Below are positions 48,023 to 57,050 of a stretch of DNA of 64,000 nt, piece after piece. Source of the DNA: Microbacterium sp. (lineage in GTDB: Bacteria > Actinomycetota > Actinomycetes > Actinomycetales > Microbacteriaceae); NCBI RefSeq assembly GCF_031179285.1, contig NZ_JAPSHY010000002.1:164658-228657 (forward strand), written 5' to 3'. The notes beneath the pieces are model-generated. The model searched no databases, had not been told where the DNA came from, and saw only the letters and a program-made list of their open reading frames with translations. The first letter of the stretch is position 1. Each line of letters opens with the position of its first letter. A program made the translations under genes and the position numbers.

Positions 48023-48823
48023 TCAGCCGGGCAGTCCGAACAGCGCCGGCCAGGTCGCCGCCGCCCACGGATATCCGACGAAGGCCACCGCGTCGATGAT
48101 GAAGTGCGCGACCAGGAACGGCAGCAGCCGCCCCGTCCGCGCGAAGAGCCAGCCGAACAGCAGGCCCATCGCGAGGTTTCCGATGAAGGCGGGGGCGCCC
48201 TGATAGAGGTGGTAGCTGGCGCGCAGTACCGACGAGGCAATGATGATCGTCCACGGACTCCAGCCGAGCTGCCTGAGGCGGGCGAAGAGATAGCCGAGCA
48301 GCACGACCTCTTCTTGCAGTGAGGCCCGCGCCGCCGCCAGCAGCAGGACGGGCACCGTCCACCAATGGGCATCGATGCCCGCCGGGTCGATGGCGACCGT
48401 CAGGCCGAGTGCGCGCCCGGCGAGGTACAGCGCGAGACCCGGGATGCCGATCGCCAGGACGAGAAGGGCGCCGCGGCCGGCATCCGCCCCCACCCTGGTG
48501 CCATCCAGGCCGAGGCGTTCGAGATGCGGCCGCGACGACTGCCAGAGCAGGAAGCACACCAGGATCACCGGCACTAGGGAGAACCCGATCGACAGCACCT
48601 GATAGATGAGGTCGAACACCTCGCGATCGCTGCGCGAGGGATTGAGCGTGGCGGTCTGATCGGCCAGCGGCACCTCGTCGGTGAGACGATATGCAAGCTG
48701 GACGATCGCGTAGACGGCGGACTGCCCAAGGCCGAGCGCGAGGACGATCGCGATCTCCCACCACAGCCGCGCGCGCCCGTCCTCTTGATTCGGCTGTTCA
48801 GCGCTCGGGGGAGTAGAGAACAC
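48023..48823 (-). CDS. CPBP (CAAX-type) intramembrane protease
   Basis: A 266-residue membrane protein with about seven helices. The CPBP motifs are visible in the last 120 residues: EEVVLLGYLFARLRQLGWSPW (motif 1, with the usual Arg of EExxxR replaced by Leu), SVLRASYHLYQG (motif 2 His) and HFIIDAVAF (motif 3). It should cleave membrane-embedded or prenylated proteins; in bacteria some process bacteriocins. GTG 48823 is chosen because a TAGCAT box lies seven bases upstream; the frame is open to 48853. Confidence 0.85.
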   Translation of the reverse strand: MFSTPPSAEQPNQEDGRARLWWEIAIVLALGLGQSAVYAIVQLAYRLTDEVPLADQTATLNPSRSDREVFDLIYQVLSIGFSLVPVILVCFLLWQSSRPHLERLGLDGTRVGADAGRGALLVLAIGIPGLALYLAGRALGLTVAIDPAGIDAHWWTVPVLLLAAARASLQEEVVLLGYLFARLRQLGWSPWTIIIASSVLRASYHLYQGAPAFIGNLAMGLLFGWLFARTGRLLPFLVAHFIIDAVAFVGYPWAAATWPALFGLPG

Positions 48824-48830
48824 GGATCCG

Positions 48831-48836
48831 ATGCTA
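48831..48836 (-). promoter_or_regulatory. Leaderless -10 box for the CPBP protease gene (TAGCAT)
   Basis: TAGCAT on the minus strand is followed by seven bases and the GTG at 48823. Confidence 0.55.
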
Positions 48837-48855
48837 CGTCGCCGCGACGGCATGG

Positions 48856-49953
48856 TCAGGGTAGAGGGGCGTTCACTTGGGCGGCCCAGTCGCGAATGAC
48901 GTGGCGCTCTTCCTCGCTACACACGTAGCCGTAGCCGAACGCGCCGTCCTCGAACACGAGCGTCCACTGGTTCGTGTAGGTCAGGGCATAGCAGTCGGCC
49001 ATCACCTCTTCGCTCCCCTGGAAGTATCCCTGCTCGACGAGGTCGGTCGCGATGCTGACGTAGTCGTCCTGGGAGAAGGCATCCGCTTTCTGGTACACGT
49101 GAGCGAGCTCATGCAGCACGAGCACACGCTGCTGCATGCCGCCCGCGCTCTGATCAGCCGGCGCGAGATGGATCGTGAGTGGATCGCTTCCAGTCACGCA
49201 GCCGGCTACCGGCCACCCTTCCGGATGGGTCGACTCGCCGCACGCCGTATCCGCATCCCACACGAGGTCGATGAACCCGGCACCGGCCTCGTCGATCAGA
49301 GCTTCAGAGAGCGAGCCGGATGTGTTGGTGCTTCGGGCTGCGGCGTCCGCAATGCGCTGCTCGAGCTCCTGGCGATGGGCCTGCGCCTCTTGGGCGATGT
49401 TGGCGGCGCCGGATGCGGTGATTTTCGGATCCGCTCGGCCCTGCTCCAGATTCGCGAACAGGCTGGCGCGGGTCACCAGCGGTGCGGCGGGATTGCCTTC
49501 GAGCTGAGCGGCGAGTTCGTGATATCGGGCCTGCTCAGCGTCGAACAGCGCCAGAGCCTCGGCGACCGCGGGATCGTCGGAGGTCGGCCCCGGCACGGCG
49601 GGGCCCTGGACGGCGGGGCCGTCGTCGGATCCACCCGACGAGGACACCGCCGCTCCGATGAAGAGCACTGCGACGAACCCGAAGGCGAGCAACGCCACGC
49701 CGCCGCAGCCGATCAGGAAGCAGCCGACCCCGCTGCGGCGGGGCGACGCAATCGGCGCCGGCGTCATCGGGTAGTGGGCGGCTCCGGGGTTGACCCGCGC
49801 GATCCATTCCCGCAGCTGGGGGTAGCAGCCGGGATGATTCAGGATGTACGGGTGCAGATCGCCTCGGCGGGCTGCGATGTCGGCGAGCTGAGCCGGCGGC
49901 GTGTGGGGATTTTGAATCGCAGCGAGGTCGGCGTCGTACATCTGATCCCCCAT
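48856..49953 (-). CDS. Variant-LRR and HExxH-domain membrane protein
   Basis: A 365-residue protein with three parts. Residues about 1-55 are a variant leucine-rich-repeat motif (AIQNPHTPPAQLADIAARRG, then YILNHPGCYPQLREWI). One transmembrane helix lies at about 80-102. The extracytoplasmic part has a zinc-peptidase signature H281-E-L-A-H285 followed by SEEVMADCYALTY, whose E-x-x-x-A-D spacing resembles neutral zinc metallopeptidases. The protease call is inference from the motif. ATG 49953 is set by a TACATT box six bases upstream. It lies between the CPBP gene and typA. Confidence 0.75.
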   Translation of the reverse strand: MGDQMYDADLAAIQNPHTPPAQLADIAARRGDLHPYILNHPGCYPQLREWIARVNPGAAHYPMTPAPIASPRRSGVGCFLIGCGGVALLAFGFVAVLFIGAAVSSSGGSDDGPAVQGPAVPGPTSDDPAVAEALALFDAEQARYHELAAQLEGNPAAPLVTRASLFANLEQGRADPKITASGAANIAQEAQAHRQELEQRIADAAARSTNTSGSLSEALIDEAGAGFIDLVWDADTACGESTHPEGWPVAGCVTGSDPLTIHLAPADQSAGGMQQRVLVLHELAHVYQKADAFSQDDYVSIATDLVEQGYFQGSEEVMADCYALTYTNQWTLVFEDGAFGYGYVCSEEERHVIRDWAAQVNAPLP

Positions 49954-49959
49954 GCCGCC

Positions 49960-49965
49960 AATGTA
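49960..49965 (-). promoter_or_regulatory. Leaderless -10 box for the LRV/HExxH gene (TACATT)
   Basis: TACATT on the minus strand is followed by six bases (GGCGGC) and the ATG at 49953. It lies in the divergent region with typA. Confidence 0.6.
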
Positions 49966-50074
49966 GCCCACGCCGGGCAGCCGGTGAACTCTGCCGCTCA
50001 GGAACCGGATGTGCGCATACGTTACCCTGGAATGTCGGCATCCCGGCGCTTCCCCTCCCTTTTAGGACTTCTGC

Positions 50075-51988
<1,914 letters not shown>

Positions 51989-52008
51989 GCGACCCTCGAC
52001 GAAAGCAC

Positions 52009-52044
52009 AGGGCCGTAGGCCGCCGACGGGCGGCCTACGGCCCT
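52009..52044 (+). terminator. Rho-independent terminator of typA
   Basis: Perfect 16-base arms (52009-52024 and 52029-52044, AGGGCCGTAGGCCGCC) enclose a four-base loop and are followed by CTTTC. It is the most canonical terminator in the window. Confidence 0.9.
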
Positions 52045-52172
52045 CTTTCATGAGATATCCAGGTGAAGGCTGGTTTTCACTCAGGTTCGTCACCCAGACT
52101 CGAAGGCTTGTGCCGCGGACGACTTCCCGATGAGTCCCCGGCGACAGCCCGCGACGACCCGAAAGTCGAACC

Positions 52173-53057
52173 ATGATTCACCACACCCGTGCCCTTCGGC
52201 GCGCCTCCGAGGCGGCTTCCGCCCGCGACGGCATCGTCGCCCGCCGACCTATGCTGATCCTCGGCACCGCCGCGATCCTCGGACTCACCCTCGCGTCCGG
52301 AATGGTAGCGGCGCCGGCAGCCGGTGACGAGCGCCCGGACCCGCTGGCGGCGGTCGCTGCCATCGTCATCGGCGAGGAGCCGGCGCATAAACGCGTCGAC
52401 GACGCCGTCATCCCGCTCGCAGAGGCCGAGGCTGCCGTGGCGGCCGCCGATGCACTGAACGCCGAGGTCGCAGCGTCCGGCCTCGACCTCGGAGCGCAAG
52501 CTGCTCTCGTGGACACCCGCGCTCTGGAGCAGAAGGTCGAGGCGCTCGATGAGCGCACGGAGATGACGGGGATCGTGCGGACCGGCCTGACCGCGCGCGT
52601 CACCGTCGAGACGGACGATGTCGTTGCGGCGACCGCCGACCTTCGGGCCCGGCTGACGGCCGCCCAGGAGCAGAAGGCAGCGGCCGACGCGGCACAGGCT
52701 GCGGCCGAGATGGCGGCGGCGGATGCTGCGGCGGCGCTCGCCGCGGCGAACACGGTCGACGGTGCCAAGGCGACGGCGCAGCGGATGGCTGCCAGCGACT
52801 ACGGCTGGGGTGCGGACCAGTTCCGCTGCCTGGAGCAGCTCTGGGACAAGGAATCCGACTGGAACTACCAGGCGTACAACCCCTCCGGTGCGACCGGCAT
52901 CCCGCAGGCGCTGCCCGGAGACAAGATGGCCTCTGCCGGCAGCGACTGGCAGAGCAACGCCTCGACCCAGATCGCCTGGGGTCTCGGATACATCGATTCG
53001 GTGTACGGCTCGCCCTGCGGGGCCTGGTCGCACTCTCAGTCGATGAACTGGTACTGA
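52173..53057 (+). CDS. Secreted transglycosylase-like protein with coiled-coil
   Basis: A 294-residue exported protein. The signal/anchor helix covers about 26-50 (ILGTAAILGLTLASGMVAAPAA). An Ala-rich coiled-coil of about 130 residues follows (75-205). The C-terminal domain (about 208-294) is lysozyme-like, with catalytic Glu in CLEQLWDKESDWNYQAYNPSGATGIPQALPG and the end SPCGAWSHSQSMNWY. This matches actinobacterial SLT-like cell-wall proteins. A leader of about 128 bases separates it from the typA terminator; I see no recognisable riboswitch there. The ATG at 52173 lacks a strong RBS. Confidence 0.82.
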   Translation: MIHHTRALRRASEAASARDGIVARRPMLILGTAAILGLTLASGMVAAPAAGDERPDPLAAVAAIVIGEEPAHKRVDDAVIPLAEAEAAVAAADALNAEVAASGLDLGAQAALVDTRALEQKVEALDERTEMTGIVRTGLTARVTVETDDVVAATADLRARLTAAQEQKAAADAAQAAAEMAAADAAAALAAANTVDGAKATAQRMAASDYGWGADQFRCLEQLWDKESDWNYQAYNPSGATGIPQALPGDKMASAGSDWQSNASTQIAWGLGYIDSVYGSPCGAWSHSQSMNWY

Positions 53058-53080
53058 CGAGCCCGGGTGCGACCGAACCG

Positions 53081-53629
53081 TCAGCGCAGTTCCGAGATGA
53101 GCACCGCGCTGGTTCCGCTGGTCATCGCCTCGAAGATGTGCGCCGCGTCTCCGGGGTAGGAGAGGTAGTCTCCGGCGTTCAGCAGCACCGGGTCCGCCAC
53201 CGGGCCCACATTCGCCTGGCCGGAGATCAGGATGACGTGCTCGGTGGTTCCGGCGTGGTGCGGTTCGGAGCGTCGCGCCTGGCCGGGGTCGGCTTTGATG
53301 AGGTAGACGTCTCTTCGGGCGCCCGGAGGGCACGCCGAGAGGAGCGTCGCGCTGTACTCGGCCGCCGCCGACGGGACGCCGGCGAGATCCGCCGCTCTGA
53401 TGAGCGTCGGCGCGTTCGCCTGCTGGTCGACGAGAACCGCGAAGGGAACGTCGAGGGCGACCCCGAGCGCCCAGAGGGTTTCGACGCTCGGGTTGCCGGA
53501 GCCGCCCTCGAGCTGTGACACCGTCGCCTTCGATATCCCGGCCCGGCGCGCCAGCTCCGAGACGGACATGCCGGCGCTCTCGCGTTCCCGGCGCAGAGTG
53601 CGGGCGATCCGTGTACGCAGATCTTCCAT
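53081..53629 (-). CDS. XRE-family regulator with cupin domain
   Basis: A 182-residue regulator: HTH_3 at about residues 6-62 (RTLRRERESAGMSVSELARR, then ISKATVSQLEGG) and a cupin at about 105-180 (EPHHAGTTEHVILISGQANVG, DYLSYPGDAAHIFEA). Such proteins sense a small ligand, often amino-acid related. It is divergent from azlC with a palindromic operator between the starts, so it probably regulates azlCD and itself. The ATG at 53629 has no RBS; a CATGAT six bases upstream could be a leaderless -10. Confidence 0.9.
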   Translation of the reverse strand: MEDLRTRIARTLRRERESAGMSVSELARRAGISKATVSQLEGGSGNPSVETLWALGVALDVPFAVLVDQQANAPTLIRAADLAGVPSAAAEYSATLLSACPPGARRDVYLIKADPGQARRSEPHHAGTTEHVILISGQANVGPVADPVLLNAGDYLSYPGDAAHIFEAMTSGTSAVLISELR

Positions 53630-53640
53630 GTGTTCATCAT

Positions 53641-53662
53641 GTCAAACGATCGTTCGCTTGAC
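53641..53662. promoter_or_regulatory. Palindromic operator between the XRE-cupin gene and azlC
   Basis: A 22-base imperfect palindrome with arms GTCAA and TTGAC around CGATCG-type core, 18 of 22 positions matching the reverse complement. It lies 12 bases upstream of the regulator start and 23 bases upstream of azlC, so it is well placed for repression of both. Confidence 0.65.
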
Positions 53663-53684
53663 TAACCGAGGATGACTGTTCAGA

Positions 53685-54449
53685 ATGATGGGCATGCGTT
53701 CATCCAATCGAACGCGCTCGAATCGCGCGGATCACGCGCCGGAGCGCGAAGTATGGCGCGAGGCACTCGGGGTGGTCCTCGCGACGAGCGCCTACGGTGT
53801 CTCCTTCGGTGCTCTCGCCGTCGCTGCGGGCCTCGATGTCTGGCAGACCTGCGTGCTGAGCCTTCTGATGTTCACCGGCGGCTCGCAGTTCGCCTTCGTC
53901 GGCGTCTTCGCGGCGGGCGGTCTCGCGGCGCTGCCCTCAGCGATCGCCTCGGCTGCACTGCTCGGAGTTCGCAACGCCGCGTACGGGATGCGGATGTCGC
54001 CGATCATCGGGTCGGGGTTCTGGCGGCGCGCGGCCGCGGCGCACTACACCATCGATGAGTCGACCGCGGTGGCGATCGCCCAGAGCGAGCCGCGGCTCCG
54101 CCGAGTCGGGTTCTGGGTGACGGGCATCGGCATCTACCTCGGCTGGAACGCCACGACGCTCGTCGGAGCCCTCGTCGGCGACGTCCTCGGCGACCCGAGG
54201 ACCTGGGGGCTGGATGCCGCTGCCGCTGCCGCATTCCTCGCACTGCTGTGGCCGCGGCTGAAGCAGCGCCAGGCGATCGCCGTCGGCATCGCCGCTGCCG
54301 TCGTCGCAGCCGCGTTCACGCCGCTGCTGATGCCCGGGCTTCCGGTTCTGGTCGCCGCTGTCGTCGCGATCCTCGTCGGCTGGTTCAACTGGTTCCGACC
54401 TCCCGCCGTGTCACCCGACATCGTGGACGAGGCGGGGGTGACGCCATGA
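53685..54449 (+). CDS. azlC: AzlC-family branched-chain amino acid exporter, large subunit
   Basis: A 254-residue AzlC/BrnF-like membrane protein, the large half of a branched-chain amino acid exporter. GVVLATSAYGVSFGALAVAAGL and LSLLMFTGGSQFAFVGVFAAGG are family signatures, and about seven helices follow. A GVRNAAYGMRMSPIIG segment after helix 3 is typical. Starts at ATG 53685, 53688 or 53694 are all possible. The stop overlaps azlD (ATGA). Confidence 0.92.
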   Translation: MMGMRSSNRTRSNRADHAPEREVWREALGVVLATSAYGVSFGALAVAAGLDVWQTCVLSLLMFTGGSQFAFVGVFAAGGLAALPSAIASAALLGVRNAAYGMRMSPIIGSGFWRRAAAAHYTIDESTAVAIAQSEPRLRRVGFWVTGIGIYLGWNATTLVGALVGDVLGDPRTWGLDAAAAAAFLALLWPRLKQRQAIAVGIAAAVVAAAFTPLLMPGLPVLVAAVVAILVGWFNWFRPPAVSPDIVDEAGVTP

Positions 54450-54760
54450 GCGTGTGGAGCGCAATCCTGCTCGCGGCCTGCATCTGCCTGGCGCTCAAGG
54501 CGGCCGGCTATCTCGTACCGCCGAAGGTGCTGGAGGCGCCGAAGCCCGCGCGCATCTCCGATCTGCTGACCGTGGGACTGCTGGCGGCACTCGTCGCCGT
54601 GCAGACCCTGGGCGACGGTCAGGCGATCGTCGTCGACGCCAGGGTGCCGGCCCTGCTGGTAGCAGCGGGACTGCTGTGGCTTCGGCAGTCGTTCCTCGTC
54701 GTCGTGTTCACAGCCGCGCTGGTCGCTGCCCTCCTGCGGCTCTTCGGTCTCGCTGCCTGA
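54446..54760 (+). CDS. azlD: AzlD-family exporter subunit
   Basis: A 104-residue AzlD/BrnE-like small subunit with three or four helices (AILLAACICLALKAAGYLVP, LLTVGLLAALVAVQTLGDG, VPALLVAAGLLWLRQSFLVVVFTAALVAALL). It overlaps azlC by four bases; the two form the exporter together. The likely regulator is the divergent XRE-cupin gene. Confidence 0.9.
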   Translation: MSVWSAILLAACICLALKAAGYLVPPKVLEAPKPARISDLLTVGLLAALVAVQTLGDGQAIVVDARVPALLVAAGLLWLRQSFLVVVFTAALVAALLRLFGLAA

Positions 54761-54779
54761 CCGCCCGCCGGGGTCGGCG

Positions 54780-54849
54780 CAGGTACGTCTGCACGACTGC
54801 GGTACGGATGCACGAACAAAACGGCGGATGCGTCGTGCAGCCGTACCTG
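54780..54849. repeat. Palindromic element downstream of azlD
   Basis: The arms CAGGTACGTCTGCACGA (54780-54796) and TCGTGCAGCCGTACCTG (54833-54849) match in 16 of 17 positions. A partial internal copy (GGTACGGATGCACGA, 54801-54815) repeats the left arm. It could be a terminator of azlCD or a dispersed REP-like repeat. Confidence 0.65.
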
Positions 54850-54927
54850 GATCGTGCAGGTGTTCCCGCGGTGGTCCGTCCGTCGGCGCTGCCCTCCCGC
54901 GAGAACCGGAGATGCGCCGCCCGCCGG

Positions 54928-54933
54928 TAGGAT
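54928..54933 (+). promoter_or_regulatory. Leaderless -10 box (TAGGAT)
   Basis: TAGGAT is followed by six bases and the GTG at 54940 of the small membrane-protein gene. Confidence 0.6.
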
Positions 54934-54939
54934 CGGGTA

Positions 54940-55428
54940 GTGCGCATCAGCTGGATCTCCCGGGTTCTGTCGTGGCTTGCCGCGGCGCTCGTCGGCGGCG
55001 TCTACGGCATCGCCGGAACCATCGGCCACAGTCTGCTGTGGGGCCCGATTCCCGTCGGTCTCATCGTCGGAGCCATCGCCTGCGGCGCGGTGCTCATCGC
55101 CATCCGAGCGCTCACTCACGACCGAGGTGCGGCCCTTGCGGCAGGCCTCGGGATGCTGGGCACACTCGTCATGATCTCCGGGGTCGGCCCTGGCGGCTCG
55201 GTCGTCGTCGAGGATTCGCTGTCCGGCCGCATCTGGACATATCTGGTCGCAGGTCTGGTCCTCCTCGTCGTCGCGTGGCCGTCACTGTCTCGGATGCGTG
55301 CACCGGCGAGGTCCGCGTCGGAATCCGGCCAGCCCGCGGCCGCTGAGGCTCCCATCATCACCGAGGTACCCCTGAACCCCGCGGCAGGGGATCCGCCTCC
55401 GGCAGTGGGTCGTAGACTGGAACAGTGA
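54940..55428 (+). CDS. DUF6113-like small membrane protein
   Basis: A 162-residue protein with about four helices in residues 8-118 ([75 protein letters not shown]) and a polar Ala/Pro/Glu tail. It resembles the DUF6113 membrane proteins found before fdxA in related actinobacteria. Function unknown. The GTG start is fixed by the -10 box. Its stop overlaps the fdxA start (GTGA). Confidence 0.7.
   Translation: MRISWISRVLSWLAAALVGGVYGIAGTIGHSLLWGPIPVGLIVGAIACGAVLIAIRALTHDRGAALAAGLGMLGTLVMISGVGPGGSVVVEDSLSGRIWTYLVAGLVLLVVAWPSLSRMRAPARSASESGQPAAAEAPIITEVPLNPAAGDPPPAVGRRLEQ
55413..55418 (+). promoter_or_regulatory. Leaderless -10 box for fdxA (TAGACT) inside the upstream gene
   Basis: TAGACT is followed by six bases and the GTG at 55425. 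It lies inside the last codons of the upstream gene, so fdxA could be transcribed both alone and by read-through. Confidence 0.6.
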
Positions 55429-55745
55429 CGTATGTGATCGCTCTGCCGTGTGTCGATGTGAAGGATCGTGCGTGCATCGACGAGTGCCCTGTGGACTGCA
55501 TCTACGAGGGTGAGCGTTCGCTGTACATCCACCCCGATGAGTGCGTGGACTGCGGGGCGTGTGAGCCGGTGTGCCCGGTCGAGGCGATCTACTACGAGGA
55601 CGACCTTCCCGAGGAGTGGTCGGACTATTACAAGGCGAACGTGGAGTTCTTCGACGAGATCGGCTCTCCCGGTGGCGCGGCCAAGACCGGCGTCATCGCG
55701 TACGACCACCCCATCATCGCCGCCCTGCCGCCACAGGGCGAGTAG
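55425..55745 (+). CDS. fdxA: Seven-iron ferredoxin
   Basis: A 106-residue FdxA with one [3Fe-4S] and one [4Fe-4S] cluster. The cysteines sit at positions 9, 17, 21, 25, 40, 43, 46 and 50 (CIDECPVDC and [12 protein letters not shown]), the pattern of Azotobacter-type ferredoxin I, in which the 25-equivalent is a free cysteine. It carries electrons to reductases or P450s. GTG 55425 is supported by the -10 box. It is followed with a one-base overlap (TAGTG) by dapC. Confidence 0.95.
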   Translation: MTYVIALPCVDVKDRACIDECPVDCIYEGERSLYIHPDECVDCGACEPVCPVEAIYYEDDLPEEWSDYYKANVEFFDEIGSPGGAAKTGVIAYDHPIIAALPPQGE

Positions 55746-56857
55746 TGAGCGTCCTCGACCTCGCCGACTACCCCTGGGACGCGGTCACCGCGTACCGTGA
55801 ACGCGCCGCCCGGCATCCTCGGGGCATCGTCGATCTCTCGATCGGTTCACCGGTCGATCCGACGCCCGAGATCATCCGTCATGCCCTCGCTGAGGCGACC
55901 GACGCTCACGCCTATCCCCAGACGGTCGGCACCTCCGACCTTCGCCAGGCGATCGTCGACTGGTACGCCCGGCGTCGCGGCGTGCCGGAGCTGACGGTCG
56001 CGAACGTGCTGCCGACGATCGGCTCCAAGGAGCTGGTCGCTCTGCTTCCCACCCTGCTCGGGCTCGGTGACGGCGACGTCGTCGTGCATCCCCGCGTCGC
56101 GTATCCGACCTACGAGGTCGGCGCACGCGTCGCCGGTGCCACTCCGTTCCCGGAGGATGATCCCGCCGCTTGGCCGGAGAACACGAAGCTCATCTGGATC
56201 AATTCACCGGGAAACCCGGACGGGCGCACGTGGACCGTCGAGGAACTGGCTGTGGCGGTGAAGCGTGCGCGGGCGCTCGGAGCGGTGCTCGCGAGTGACG
56301 AGTGCTATGCAGAGCTCGGCTGGGAGGGGCAGTGGGCGGCCGAGCGGGTGCCGTCCGTGCTCGATCCGCGGGTGACTGACGGCAGTCGTGCGAATCTGCT
56401 CAGCGTTTACTCGCTCAGCAAGCAGTCGAACCTCGCCGGGTACCGTGCCGCCTTCATCGCCGGCTGCGGGCGGATCGTGGGTGACCTGCTCACCGTCCGC
56501 AAGCACCTCGGGTTGATGCCGCCGGCACCCGTTCAGCACGCGATGGCGGCGGCGCTGCGGGACGACGAACACGTCGCTTCCCAGAAGGAGCTGTATCGGG
56601 AACGTCGTGACCTGCTGAAACCCGCGGTGGAGGCGGCCGGCTTCCGGATCGACGGATCCGAGGCGGGGCTCTACCTCTGGGCGACGGAGAACCGGGATGC
56701 GTGGGCTTCGATGCAGCGCCTTGCCGAGCTCGGCATCCTCGCCGGGCCCGGTCCCTTCTACGGCGCCGACTCGGGCGAGCATGTGCGCCTGTCGCTGACG
56801 GCGCCGACCGAGCGCGTCGCCGAGGCCGCTCGACGGCTGCACGGAGGAGAATTGTAG
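55745..56857 (+). CDS. dapC: Succinyldiaminopimelate transaminase
   Basis: A 370-residue class I/II aminotransferase placed next to fdxA, the actinobacterial dapC position. It forms N-succinyl-L,L-DAP in the lysine and peptidoglycan pathway. Visible: VDLSIGSPVDPTP, AYPQTVGTSDLRQAIVDWY, IWINSPGNPDG, SDECYAELGW, the PLP lysine in VYSLSKQSNLAGYRAAF and the C-terminal HVRLSLTAP. GTG 55745 overlaps the fdxA stop. It acts with DapD and DapE, encoded 4-6 kb to the right. Confidence 0.92.
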   Translation: MSVLDLADYPWDAVTAYRERAARHPRGIVDLSIGSPVDPTPEIIRHALAEATDAHAYPQTVGTSDLRQAIVDWYARRRGVPELTVANVLPTIGSKELVALLPTLLGLGDGDVVVHPRVAYPTYEVGARVAGATPFPEDDPAAWPENTKLIWINSPGNPDGRTWTVEELAVAVKRARALGAVLASDECYAELGWEGQWAAERVPSVLDPRVTDGSRANLLSVYSLSKQSNLAGYRAAFIAGCGRIVGDLLTVRKHLGLMPPAPVQHAMAAALRDDEHVASQKELYRERRDLLKPAVEAAGFRIDGSEAGLYLWATENRDAWASMQRLAELGILAGPGPFYGADSGEHVRLSLTAPTERVAEAARRLHGGEL

Positions 56858-56916
56858 GTTCCCTCCCGCCCGCGCGGCCTCTCTTGGCGGATGTCACAGT
56901 AGGCCGATGCGACTAC

Positions 56917-56922
56917 TAGGCT
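56917..56922 (+). promoter_or_regulatory. Candidate -10 box of gltA (TAGGCT)
   Basis: TAGGCT would start transcription near 56929 and give a leader of about 120 bases before gltA. No good -35 is visible; TGTCAC at 56893 is a weak candidate with an 18-base spacer. Confidence 0.4.
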
Positions 56923-57050
56923 GTAGAAGCGATTCGGTCGTGATCCGACCTGGCGCTCTGCGCCGTGACATCGCCCAGTTCCGGCTTGACAGAAGACTTT
57001 GGCAGCACCGACGTGACACGCGTACGGCCAGCCATGAGGAGGAGGACCGC

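Noticed and set aside
52045..52172. A c-di-AMP (ydaO) riboswitch before the transglycosylase-like gene
   Set aside because: I looked because of the gene type, but the conserved ydaO core blocks are not visible.
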